From NCBI GenBank assembly GCA_021817565.1, contig JAKAUP010000007.1:88497-152496 (forward strand): 64,000 nucleotides of DNA, written 5' to 3'. The DNA comes from Microcaldota archaeon (GTDB lineage Archaea > Micrarchaeota > Micrarchaeia > Micrarchaeales > Micrarchaeaceae). Below, one piece after another: positions 1 to 7,871 of this stretch (position 1 is its first letter; every line of letters begins with the position of its first letter). Below the pieces are notes generated by a model. That model was not told the origin of the DNA, searched no databases, and saw nothing but the letters and a program-made list of their open reading frames with translations. The translations under genes and the position numbers were made by a program.

Positions 1-1441
1 TTCTGGTCCTTCTTTTCCTTCCGTAGTTCTTCTTGACATACTCGCTCTCATCCCTTATTATCTTGTATATATGCTTCTCGTCAGAGAGAATCGTCTCGTC
101 TTTGCTGATCTCCCTCTTCAGCAAGTCCATCTCCTTTCTTATAGTTCCCTCTTCGAGCGAGGTAAGCCGTCTTAGCTGCATCTCAAGTATCGCGTCAGCC
201 TGTTTTTCGCTTAGCTTGTAATTTGTAGCAAGTCCTTCCCTCGCGCTCTTAGCGTCGGGACTGCCCTTTATCAGTTGCACTATGTTTTCTATGTTGTCAA
301 TCGCTACGCCCAACCCTTCTAATATATGCATCCTGTCTCTCGCCTTTTGCAGGTCGTAACCTGTCCTATTCTTTATGACTTCCATCCTGTGCTCAACGAA
401 CACCTTAATGAAGTCCTTAACGTTCATTGTGAGTAGGCGGTTTCCTATTACCGCAATGTTCATTACAGGGATCGTTACTTGCAGGTTCGTGTGGGTATAG
501 AGCAGGTTGGTTATGAGCTCCTGGTTTGCATCCCGCTTCAGGCCAAGCACGATCCTTATCCCGCTCTTGTTGCTCTCGTCCCTCAGGGCATTTACCCCTG
601 TAATCACCTTATTCCTGATAAGATCGGCTATCTTTTCTACAAGCACCGACTTATTCACATTGTAAGGTATCTCAGTTATAATTATACTCCAGCTCTTCTC
701 CTTGTCCTGCTCGGCGTTAACTTCGCCCCTGATGGTTACAGAACCTCTCCCGGTAAGATAAGACCGCATAAGGTTCGGATCCATAAAACAGCTTCCGCCA
801 GTCGGGAAGTCCGGTCCCTTTATATGCTCCATTATCCCCTGTGGGGTTATCTCCCTATTGTCTATATAGGCACAAATCGCATCGCAAACCTCTGAAAGGT
901 TGTGCGGGAGTATGTTCGTCGCAACGCCAACCGCAATTCCTGCAGAGCCGTTTATAAGCAGGTTAGGTATTTTGGACGGCAGGACCAACGGTTCCTCCTC
1001 GGTGTTGTCAAAATTCTGGACAAACTTTACAGAATTCTTCTCTATGTCCTCCAGCATCTCCTCCGCTATCTTGTGCATTCTTACTTCGGTGTATCGCTGC
1101 GCGGCAGGCGGGTCGCCGTCAACCGACCCCATATTGCCTTGCCCCTCAACTAGCGTATAGTTAAACGAAAAGTCCTGCGCCATTCGTATAAGTGTCTCAT
1201 ACACCGCCATGTCCCCGTGCGGGTGGAACTTACCTAATACCTCTCCAACGATCCTTGCGCTTTTCTTAGTGGGCTGTTCGTGGGTGTTCTTGAGTATATA
1301 CATTGCATAGAGTATCCTTCGCTGCGCAGGCTTCAGCCCGTCTCTCGCGTCGGGTAGCGCCCGCCCCACAATTACGCTCATGGCGTAATCTATGTAGCTT
1401 GACTGCATCTCAGACTCTATCGGAATTTCTATGTGTTCCAT
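1..1441 (-). CDS. gyrA: DNA gyrase subunit A (3' end outside window)
   Basis: Breakage-reunion subunit of the type IIA topoisomerase that introduces negative supercoils. About 480 N-terminal residues are visible and the frame stays open to the edge. The start reads [20 protein letters not shown], followed by a [20 protein letters not shown] segment typical of the family. The catalytic tyrosine is Tyr117 in the [11 protein letters not shown] motif, preceded by [14 protein letters not shown]. It lies 8 nt after the gyrB stop on the same strand, so the two subunits are co-transcribed. ParC is excluded mainly by gene pairing and by general knowledge that archaea carry gyrase; the C-terminal beta-pinwheel that would decide is not visible. 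Confidence 0.95.
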   Translation of the reverse strand, partial: MEHIEIPIESEMQSSYIDYAMSVIVGRALPDARDGLKPAQRRILYAMYILKNTHEQPTKKSARIVGEVLGKFHPHGDMAVYETLIRMAQDFSFNYTLVEGQGNMGSVDGDPPAAQRYTEVRMHKIAEEMLEDIEKNSVKFVQNFDNTEEEPLVLPSKIPNLLINGSAGIAVGVATNILPHNLSEVCDAICAYIDNREITPQGIMEHIKGPDFPTGGSCFMDPNLMRSYLTGRGSVTIRGEVNAEQDKEKSWSIIITEIPYNVNKSVLVEKIADLIRNKVITGVNALRDESNKSGIRIVLGLKRDANQELITNLLYTHTNLQVTIPVMNIAVIGNRLLTMNVKDFIKVFVEHRMEVIKNRTGYDLQKARDRMHILEGLGVAIDNIENIVQLIKGSPDAKSAREGLATNYKLSEKQADAILEMQLRRLTSLEEGTIRKEMDLLKREISKDETILSDEKHIYKIIRDESEYVKKNYGRKRRTR

Positions 1442-1449
1442 CCTAATAC

Positions 1450-3339
1450 CTATATATCAAGGAACGAGACCTCTGTTGAATGCTCCTCAAGATACCTCCT
1501 CCTTTGCTGAACGTCCGTTCCCATAAGCACACCGAATATTGTGTCCGCAACTTCCGCATCCTTCACGGTTACTTTTTTGAGTATCCTGTTCTGGTGGTTC
1601 ATCGTTGTCTCCCAGAGCTGGTCCGGGTTCATCTCGCCAAGCCCCTTATATCGCTGTATCCTAGCCTTCGGATTTCCCCTCACAGCCTCTTCCATCTCCT
1701 TGTCAGAATATATGTACTTTGACTCTTTGCCTATGGTTATTCTGTACAGCGGAGGCTGGGCAACATACACAAAGCCCTTGTCTATCAACTGCTTCATATA
1801 CCTGTACAGGAAGGTAAGCAGAAGGGTCTTGATATGGCTTCCATCAACATCGGCGTCGGTAAGCAGTATTACCTTACCGTACCTCATCTTAGATATGTCG
1901 AAATCTGCACCAATGCCGGTCCCAAACGCAGTAACCATGGCCCTCAACTCGGCATTCCCGAATATCTTGTCCTTCCCCGCCTTCTCAACATTCAATATCT
2001 TCCCTTTTAGCGGGAGTATCGCCTGTGTGAAGCGGTCGCGACCCTGTTTGCTAGATCCGGCAGCGCTTTCCCCTTCTACTATGAATACCTCTGTTTTCGA
2101 CGGATCGTTCAGAGTGCAATCCGCAAGCTTTCCCGGAAGCACCGCGCTATCAAAGAGGTTCTTCTTCCTTGCAAGTTCACGTGCGTTCCTCGCCGCCTCT
2201 CTTGCAATCGCCGCCCTTATTACGCTCTCGGTTATCTTTGCAGCATCGCCTGGGTTCTCTTCCAGATATCGCGAAAACGACTGGTATACTATGTTGTCCA
2301 CTATCGCTCTGACGTTTTGCGATCCGAGCTTTTCCTTTGTTTGCCCCTCGAATTCAGGGTCGTGCATCAGTATAGAAACCACGCACACAAGCCCCTCCCT
2401 GCAGTCATCGCCCTCTACCTGCACGTTCTTTTTCGAGTTTTTCTGTATATAACCGAGCAGGGCCCTGCTGAGTGCAGATCGGAATCCAGTAACGTGGGTG
2501 CCCCCTTCCGGAGTCTTTACGTTGTTTACAAAAGATATGAGCTTCTCGCTGTAGCTCTTAATATAAACCATCGCAAGGTTTACTACCACAGAATCGCTTT
2601 CTTTGGAGAGAGTTATGGGCTTTGAGATACGTTCCTTCTCTCCGGCAAGTATATCCAACAGGTCAAGTATGCCTCTCTCCGAGTAGAAAGATTCATTTTC
2701 CTCCTTTTCGCCCCGAAGGTCTTCCAGTTCAATCCTCAATCCGGGATTAAGTATCGCGATGTCTCTTACATGCTCCTTCAAGAGCACAGTATCAAAGCTT
2801 CTAGAGGAGAATATTGTGGCGTCCGGTTTGAACCTTACAGTAGTTCCGGTAGAGTCTGCGCGTCCAGTTTTCTCCAGAGGACCGGTAGGGTCCCCCTTTG
2901 AGAAACGCTGCACATACTCATTTCCATCCCTTCTTACTGTAACATATGTGTAATCAGAAAGGGCGTTAATCACCGTAAGGCCTACGCCGTGCAGCCCGCC
3001 AGAAACCTTGTATATGCGATCGTTGAACTTTGCGCCTGAATGCAGCGATGTCATTATTGTTTCAAGCGCGGATCTCCCATCTATCATGTCTACCGGTATG
3101 CCTCTCCCATCATCGCTCACCTCTGCCCAGTCCATCCCGTCTTCACTGCCAAGACGTATGTGTATATGCTTGCAATAGCCGGCGACCGCCTCGTCAACCG
3201 CGTTATCTATGAGTTCATAGAGAAGGTGAATCATGCCTGCGCTACCCGTGGAGCCTATGTACATCGCCGGCCTTTTTCTTACGCCCATGGTCCCGGAAAG
3301 TACCACTATATCCTTGCCGCTATAACTACTCTCGCTCAT
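1450..3339 (-). CDS. gyrB: DNA gyrase subunit B
   Basis: ATPase subunit of gyrase, 629 residues, a normal length for the short form. The GHKL ATP-binding domain shows [13 protein letters not shown] (about residue 42) and DDGRGIPVD (about 77). The transducer follows. The TOPRIM domain has [13 protein letters not shown] and the metal-binding DADVDGSHI. The C-terminus has the [14 protein letters not shown] motif. It is first in a gyrB-gyrA operon. The upstream region is shared with a divergent VKOR gene, and a TATA-like stretch lies near 3385-3403. Archaeal gyrases are generally regarded as bacterial acquisitions; nothing in local composition suggests a recent transfer here. Confidence 0.97.
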   Translation of the reverse strand: MSESSYSGKDIVVLSGTMGVRKRPAMYIGSTGSAGMIHLLYELIDNAVDEAVAGYCKHIHIRLGSEDGMDWAEVSDDGRGIPVDMIDGRSALETIMTSLHSGAKFNDRIYKVSGGLHGVGLTVINALSDYTYVTVRRDGNEYVQRFSKGDPTGPLEKTGRADSTGTTVRFKPDATIFSSRSFDTVLLKEHVRDIAILNPGLRIELEDLRGEKEENESFYSERGILDLLDILAGEKERISKPITLSKESDSVVVNLAMVYIKSYSEKLISFVNNVKTPEGGTHVTGFRSALSRALLGYIQKNSKKNVQVEGDDCREGLVCVVSILMHDPEFEGQTKEKLGSQNVRAIVDNIVYQSFSRYLEENPGDAAKITESVIRAAIAREAARNARELARKKNLFDSAVLPGKLADCTLNDPSKTEVFIVEGESAAGSSKQGRDRFTQAILPLKGKILNVEKAGKDKIFGNAELRAMVTAFGTGIGADFDISKMRYGKVILLTDADVDGSHIKTLLLTFLYRYMKQLIDKGFVYVAQPPLYRITIGKESKYIYSDKEMEEAVRGNPKARIQRYKGLGEMNPDQLWETTMNHQNRILKKVTVKDAEVADTIFGVLMGTDVQQRRRYLEEHSTEVSFLDI

Positions 3340-3384
3340 ACAATATCATCGTAAAAACAAAGAATTTGGTTCTATTTAATAGAC

Positions 3385-3403
3385 GGATTTTAAGTTTATA
3401 TCT
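3385..3403. promoter_or_regulatory. TATA-like region between divergent gyrB and VKOR
   Basis: The 75-nt spacer between gyrB and the VKOR gene holds AT-rich stretches, including TTTAAGTTTATATCTC. On the plus strand this TATA box predicts transcription starting around 3420-3425, inside the longest VKOR reading frame. That favours the downstream TTG start at 3457. On the minus strand the same region can serve gyrB. Position and composition are the only evidence. Confidence 0.4.
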
Positions 3404-3456
3404 CTTTTGGTCAAATGTATATCTGTTCGAAAATAACTTTTTGGAGGGGCATAATT

Positions 3457-3867
3457 TTGGGAAAACTAAATTTAAGGAATGTGGAATTGGTGCTGTTGTT
3501 TTTGGGCATAGCAGTAGCGCTCTATCTTACAATAGAACACTTCATACCGGGCGTTTTGGCATGTTCAAACAGCGGACTAATAGACTGCCAGAAGGTATTG
3601 ACAAGCAGGTTTTCTACCATACTGGGGATACCTATAGCGCTGATGGGGCTCGTTTGGGCAGCGCTGATGTTTCTCGCGGTATACAAAGGCATCCAGAAAA
3701 CGGCAATTTATATACTTGCCGGAATAGGGATACTGGCAGTACTATACTCGATATCCGCCCAGTATGCAATCGAGAACATATGCGAATACTGCCTCTCCCT
3801 AGACATCATTATAATACTAACAGTCTCAATTCAAGTCATAAGAGATAGAAGGAGAGGGATAGCGTGA
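3457..3867 (+). CDS. VKOR-family membrane disulfide-forming protein
   Basis: Vitamin K epoxide reductase family proteins reoxidise thioredoxin-like partners using quinone. This small, about 136-residue protein has four predicted membrane helices. It keeps the two diagnostic pairs: C-x7-C in the loop segment ACSNSGLIDCQK and the active-site CEYC near the C-terminus. I chose TTG at 3457 because GGAGGGG sits 9 nt upstream and the TATA box would start transcription after the longer ATG frame at 3415. It overlaps the HD gene by 4 nt. No thioredoxin domain is fused; the separate CPYC membrane protein at 30.7-31.5 kb is a possible partner (inference). Confidence 0.88.
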   Translation: MGKLNLRNVELVLLFLGIAVALYLTIEHFIPGVLACSNSGLIDCQKVLTSRFSTILGIPIALMGLVWAALMFLAVYKGIQKTAIYILAGIGILAVLYSISAQYAIENICEYCLSLDIIIILTVSIQVIRDRRRGIA

Positions 3868-4988
3868 AAGAGATAACAATAAGGGACGCGGTTCTTGGAG
3901 ACATCAAAATCGCAGGAGTACAGAAAGAGATAATAGACGACCCGAACTTCCAGCGGCTAAGGTACATAAGGCAAACAGGTTTCCTTTATCTTACTTATCC
4001 TGGAGCAAACCACACAAGGTTTGAACATTCTGTGGGCACAATGAAGGTAACCAGCGGAATATGCGAGGTTTTGGACATAGATAACGAGGAATTGGTGCTA
4101 AGCGGTTTGCTGCATGACATAGGCCACGCGCCATTTTCCCATCAATCAGAAGATACGATATACAAATACACCGGGAAAAACCACGAACAGATAGGCATTG
4201 AAATAATGAAGGAAAGCTCAATAAGGGACAGAATATCAGATTCTACACTATCATACAAAAAAGTAGTGGGATACATGAAAGGCAGAACGCCAAGCGAGAT
4301 AATATCTGGTCCGGTAGGCGCAGACAGAATAGATTATCTTGTAAGAGATTCATATTATACTGGCACAGCCTACGGTATGATAGAGACCGACAGGATAAAG
4401 AGCAAGATGGCCATACATAACGGAAAAGTGGGGATAAAGGAGAGCGGGATACAGGTTGCCGAATCGATACTAATAGCGAGGTACTACATGTTCATGTCCG
4501 CCTACATACACCACAACACGCTGATAGCTGGAGGGATGTTCAACAGGGCGCTTGAGCTGGCAATAGGTGCAGGAGAGATAGATCCAAGTAGCGTTTCAAA
4601 GGAAAATGACTACTCAATAATGGAGAAACTTATGCGCTCAGAGACGCGAGCAGCAGACATTGCAAAAAACATAATGGAACGCAGGCTGCTGAAGAGGGTG
4701 TATTATAAACCAGCATACAACAGCAATGTACTGAACACCGCAAAAGAAGCGATATCCGGCCTTGGCATAGATCCAGAAAAGGTAATCGTCCGCCTAATAA
4801 AACTGAAAGGGAGCACAGACGATATTAACGTTATAGACAAGAGAGGAAAGGTAATAGGGAAGCTCAGCCAGATGTCAGACATGTTCACAAAGCTTAAGGA
4901 CACGCTGCAAAACAAATCCATGCTGCTTGTGGCTGCGGATGCGAAGGAAAGAAGGAGGATCTCGGAAGCGCTCTCAAAGGCGTTGTAA
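3864..4988 (+). CDS. HD-domain metal-dependent phosphohydrolase
   Basis: 374-residue HD-superfamily hydrolase related to dNTP triphosphohydrolases and YdhJ-type proteins. The N-terminal motif HTRFEHSVGT supplies the first histidine, LLHDIGHAPFSH the HD dyad, and GPVGADRIDYLVRDS the distal Asp. The GTG start overlaps the VKOR stop as GTGA, with GGAGAGGG 6-13 nt upstream, so it is translated from the VKOR mRNA. The family hydrolyses (d)NTPs or other phosphoesters; the substrate cannot be read from sequence. No functional link to VKOR is obvious. Confidence 0.9.
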   Translation: MKEITIRDAVLGDIKIAGVQKEIIDDPNFQRLRYIRQTGFLYLTYPGANHTRFEHSVGTMKVTSGICEVLDIDNEELVLSGLLHDIGHAPFSHQSEDTIYKYTGKNHEQIGIEIMKESSIRDRISDSTLSYKKVVGYMKGRTPSEIISGPVGADRIDYLVRDSYYTGTAYGMIETDRIKSKMAIHNGKVGIKESGIQVAESILIARYYMFMSAYIHHNTLIAGGMFNRALELAIGAGEIDPSSVSKENDYSIMEKLMRSETRAADIAKNIMERRLLKRVYYKPAYNSNVLNTAKEAISGLGIDPEKVIVRLIKLKGSTDDINVIDKRGKVIGKLSQMSDMFTKLKDTLQNKSMLLVAADAKERRRISEALSKAL

Positions 4989-4993
4989 TAATC

Positions 4994-5128
4994 ATGGCAG
5001 ACAAAACCAAGAACCAAAAGGAATGCCTCTTCACAGAACATGATATAAGTGCATATCGTCACACTTTGAAAGAAGGCGTAACACCAAAAACACATATACA
5101 TCTAATAAAAGAAAGTAATATCTGGTGA
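4994..5128 (+). CDS. possible small ORF, 44 residues
   Basis: An ATG frame starts 5 nt after the HD gene stop and ends 4 nt before the next gene, at a TGA inside that gene's GGTGA ribosome binding site. The product is hydrophilic with several His residues and no recognisable motif. No good ribosome binding site precedes it. The snug fit between two genes is the only argument for it; chance is quite possible. Confidence 0.25.
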   Translation: MADKTKNQKECLFTEHDISAYRHTLKEGVTPKTHIHLIKESNIW

Positions 5129-5132
5129 AAAT

Positions 5133-5573
5133 ATGAACAACCTAAATAACAAATTCAAGGGCAACATAAAACCAACAAATTCGGTAATAATCGGCGGAGT
5201 AAAGGATTTTGAGGAAAAGACCGGTGTAACAAGGGGTTATATTGGTTCAAGTCAAGCGGAATTCAGGTTTATGTTTTACAGTGGAAACGAAAGTGAAACT
5301 AAAGCCGTCCGTGTTGCCGCAGAGCATGCCAACAAAAACAAAATCCGTTTTGGAAAAGAGTTGGAAAGAATAGAGTGGAGTAGCACAGTCAGGGTTAACC
5401 CCACAACTGGAGAACCATATCTAGTTATCAAGGTTGACGTAAATGGTCAGGACGCATATGCAATAATAGAGAGAGAGTGTCATAATCTAAACAAAGCACT
5501 CAAACATACCGGGGTTCAGATATTAAAAGACAAATTAGTAGAATTACTAATGCGGAGACGTGATTTAGACTGA
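5133..5573 (+). CDS. uncharacterised protein, 146 residues
   Basis: I do not recognise this protein. It is soluble, lacks cysteines and has no signal peptide or membrane helix. The middle contains alternating hydrophobic stretches (EFRFMFYSG, YLVIKVDVNGQDAYAIIER) that suggest a small alpha/beta fold, ending in a basic helix. GGTGA at 5124-5128 lies at the expected distance from the ATG. Composition matches the neighbouring core genes, which favours a resident gene. Confidence 0.6.
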   Translation: MNNLNNKFKGNIKPTNSVIIGGVKDFEEKTGVTRGYIGSSQAEFRFMFYSGNESETKAVRVAAEHANKNKIRFGKELERIEWSSTVRVNPTTGEPYLVIKVDVNGQDAYAIIERECHNLNKALKHTGVQILKDKLVELLMRRRDLD

Positions 5574-5589
5574 TAACAAATTCAGAATT

Positions 5590-5812
5590 AGGGCCGGTAA
5601 GCAATCTTTTACCGCAAGTCCATGTGTTTTTGGGATCTTCCACTCAAATATTGGGATAAAAACCTCGACCTACAATGGTAAAAGTCTAAGCGGCGAATCG
5701 GGTTAGGCTACTTTGTTAGTGCGAAGTGGCGAAGTTAAGTAAATAATGGCCTACGCAACTGATTACCGAGATTAGCAGAAAAGGGCTAAATCCCAACCCA
5801 AGTCACATAAAA
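5590..5812 (+). ncRNA. structured RNA candidate, possibly a divergent RNase P RNA
   Basis: The gap between the 146-residue gene and tRNA-Lys has no sensible reading frame but folds strongly. Helices seen by eye: GGTAA/TTACC (from 5596), GTTTTT/AAAAAC (5625-5630 with 5659-5664), TAGGC/GCCTA (5705-5709 with 5749-5753) enclosing CTACTT/AAGTGG, and an outer AATC/GATT. The first hairpin is followed by GCAAGTCC, and near the 3' end stands GCAGAAAAGGGCTAA. In RNase P RNA the two universal segments are a GAAAGUCC-like block after P3 and an ACAGAA..GGCUUA-like block before the 3' stem, so order and spacing fit. The match is partial and the ends are estimates. Confidence 0.4.
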
Positions 5813-5867
5813 GTAAATCTGATTAAATCAAAACAAATAAAAATTATAACCAACAAGTAGTTGCTGT

Positions 5868-5956
5868 GGGTCTATAGCTCAGTTTGGTTAGAGCGGCTGG
5901 CTCTTAACCAGTAGGTCGAGGGTCCAAAATCAAGCATGGAAATCCCTCTAGACCCG
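5868..5956 (+). tRNA. tRNA-Lys(CTT) with a 14-nt intron in the T loop
   Basis: The acceptor stem GGGTCTA/TAGACCC is perfect. The anticodon arm GCTGG-CTCTTAA-CCAGT gives anticodon CTT. The T stem GAGGG/CCCTC closes a 21-nt loop instead of 7. TCCA/TGGA forms a 4-bp helix flanked by 3-nt bulges AAA and AAT, the bulge-helix-bulge geometry. Cutting after the second base of each bulge removes 14 nt and leaves the normal loop TCCAAAT, placing the intron at 59/60. A TATA box (TTATAA, 5844-5849) precedes it. The gene ends 2 nt before the convergent stop codon of the tRNA-intron endonuclease. Confidence 0.93.
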
Positions 5957-5958
5957 CA

Positions 5959-7119
5959 TCACGGTTGCATCCAGTCTATCTCGTAATATTCATAGCTGCT
6001 TTTCGGAAGCTCAATCCTACTTATCCTATAATACGTCACGGAAGTTTCTCTGTCGGCTATAGCCACCACAAGTTCCAAGGATTTTGCCTTCGCCTCGTTT
6101 ATTGCACTAGAAAGCTCCGCACCGCCGATATAAGAACTCTCGCTGAGCGAGAGCATCGCATACGAAGGTTTACCAGATTCCGGAGACTCGCTGTTTCCCC
6201 CCTTCCTGTGGTAGAGTACGAAATCCAACGACTGCTTCTTGTTCCTGCTCTTTCCAGGTATCGCAAGTATGAAAGTCTTTCTCACCGAATGCGCTACCCT
6301 TATCACACGCGACCATTCCGAAGTCAGCAATTTCTGCTCTTTTGGGAATACGTGCAAGACGTGCCTTGAATGCGTCCAGTTTTCGTCCTTTATAGGTTTT
6401 GCTCCAGGGAAATATATCCTGAAATGGGTGCCGAACTTAAAACCCGTCTTTATCACATACCCTTTTTCCCTCCAATCAGCATAGACTACATACAGCTTCA
6501 TAAAGTCCTTCCTGAGCTTAAGTCCCGCATCAACTATCTCTTTTCTACTCATTCCCGGGATTGTCAGCACTCCTCTATCTACCAAGAACAAGGTCTCATA
6601 CATGTCCAACTTGTTCAGTATCCCCCTATCGCTCGCCTTGTACGTCCCATACTGTCCAAGCCAAAATTTCTCGTACAGTTCCTTTCCCGAATCCTGGTCG
6701 TCTATTATTGCAGTCATGTCTTCAGGAAAGAGAGTCGCATTCGCGCTCAACGATCTGAATGAAAGCGGAGATGCCGGATACCTCTTGACAGGAGTCTTTC
6801 CTCCACCCAATTCGCTTCCCGGAGATTTTATTATAAGGCCGCGATCCCTCCAATCCTTGAAAGTGAAGTACCTTGCCATAAGCTTCTTTGAACTTATGTG
6901 TTCTGCGGTCTCGTCAAACAGCATACGCTTTCCCGCTGTGTCTGAGCAAACCGCGTTCCTCACATCAATAAGGTACAACCCTTCCTCAGGTTCAAGCAGC
7001 AAAGCCCTTCCCTCGAACTTTCCGAAAGAGGCGCGCCTCAGCGTATCTATGCTTGACTGATCTTTGACCAAAAAGCCGCGTTTCTTCCTATCATATAAAA
7101 TCTCAAGCACGCAAACCAC
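5959..7119 (-). CDS. endA: tRNA-intron endonuclease, three-unit (epsilon-2) type
   Basis: Cuts pre-tRNA introns at bulge-helix-bulge motifs. At 386 residues it is twice the length of the usual homotetramer subunit. Three units are visible: an N-terminal degenerate unit (about 1-105), a catalytic unit (about 155-290) and a C-terminal beta unit (about 296-386). The catalytic triad is Tyr236 in FRIYFPG, His250 in HSRHVLHV and Lys281 in HSVRK; the His-to-Lys spacing is as in the family. GTG at 7119 overlaps dphB by 17 nt; GTG at 7110 is an alternative. The epsilon-2 form is known from ARMAN archaea and has broad substrate range. Its neighbour tRNA-Lys needs exactly such an enzyme. Confidence 0.93.
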   Translation of the reverse strand: MVCVLEILYDRKKRGFLVKDQSSIDTLRRASFGKFEGRALLLEPEEGLYLIDVRNAVCSDTAGKRMLFDETAEHISSKKLMARYFTFKDWRDRGLIIKSPGSELGGGKTPVKRYPASPLSFRSLSANATLFPEDMTAIIDDQDSGKELYEKFWLGQYGTYKASDRGILNKLDMYETLFLVDRGVLTIPGMSRKEIVDAGLKLRKDFMKLYVVYADWREKGYVIKTGFKFGTHFRIYFPGAKPIKDENWTHSRHVLHVFPKEQKLLTSEWSRVIRVAHSVRKTFILAIPGKSRNKKQSLDFVLYHRKGGNSESPESGKPSYAMLSLSESSYIGGAELSSAINEAKAKSLELVVAIADRETSVTYYRISRIELPKSSYEYYEIDWMQP

Positions 7120-7867
7120 ACATTATACCTAACATTTCCTTCTCTATCTCGGAAAGTTCCGCATGCAAAATAAAGCAGCACATACCATAATCAAGATCCA
7201 TATCTAAGAGTTCATTGACGCGTTTGTATAATAATCTCATGCCGTCTGAACCTATGTCCGTCATCACTATCAGCATACTTTCTCTAGATATTATACCTTT
7301 TGCTTTTGAGCTCTCGGCATCAAGCATTATGCGCAACGCCTCTTTATGGTCCATGGATCTTGCTTGAACGGAATCGTAGTCGAGAAGTATGAGCGTGTGC
7401 ATGTTATTCCCAAAATTGCACGAAAGCTTGTCATAAAAAGATACGGGGCGGTATCCCTCCTTCCAATCCGCAATGGTACAAACCTCCCCAAACCTGTAAA
7501 AATCAAGTCCAGATTCGCCTATTGCCGCAGTGAAGATAGAAGAAGAGTGCACAACCTCTATCTTAACTCCGACTCCTATTGCCTCAAGGTAAAGTATCTT
7601 GTGGGTTGTAGCTATGAGCGGGTCGCCGCCCACCAGCAGAGCAATGTCCTTATCGGATGCCTTCCTCACAAATTCTCCGGCGCGCTCCTCCAGAGAGCCA
7701 CGATCCAGTTCTACAATACGTTTCCCTATCGCCTCCTCAATCTCTCTTAACTGGCCGTCCGAAATCCTAAATGTATACCTCTCCAGAAAAATATCAGACC
7801 CGCGCAAAAGCGCAACTACGTCTGCGTCCAGTTTGTTATATATCCCTAAACCGCAAATGCGTAGCAT
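7103..7867 (-). CDS. dphB: diphthine synthase
   Basis: SAM-dependent methyltransferase of diphthamide synthesis, which methylates the modified histidine of elongation factor 2. The 254-residue protein begins with the family pattern LxxxGLGIYNKxD and has LLVGGDPLIATTH (the GDP motif, about residues 77-89), a conserved HSSSIFTA segment and a DIGSDG region near the C-terminus. Length is normal. It lies between lhr and endA on the same strand, 4 nt from lhr and overlapping endA by 17 nt. Confidence 0.93.
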   Translation of the reverse strand: MLRICGLGIYNKLDADVVALLRGSDIFLERYTFRISDGQLREIEEAIGKRIVELDRGSLEERAGEFVRKASDKDIALLVGGDPLIATTHKILYLEAIGVGVKIEVVHSSSIFTAAIGESGLDFYRFGEVCTIADWKEGYRPVSFYDKLSCNFGNNMHTLILLDYDSVQARSMDHKEALRIMLDAESSKAKGIISRESMLIVMTDIGSDGMRLLYKRVNELLDMDLDYGMCCFILHAELSEIEKEMLGIMCGLRA

Positions 7868-7871
7868 AATA

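Noticed and set aside
541..1160. Plus-strand frames opposite gyrA
   Set aside because: They are antisense to a strongly conserved gyrase frame and show no domain.
5590..5812. Signal recognition particle RNA
   Set aside because: The helix 8 motifs with GGAA/AGCAGC-type loops are not found.
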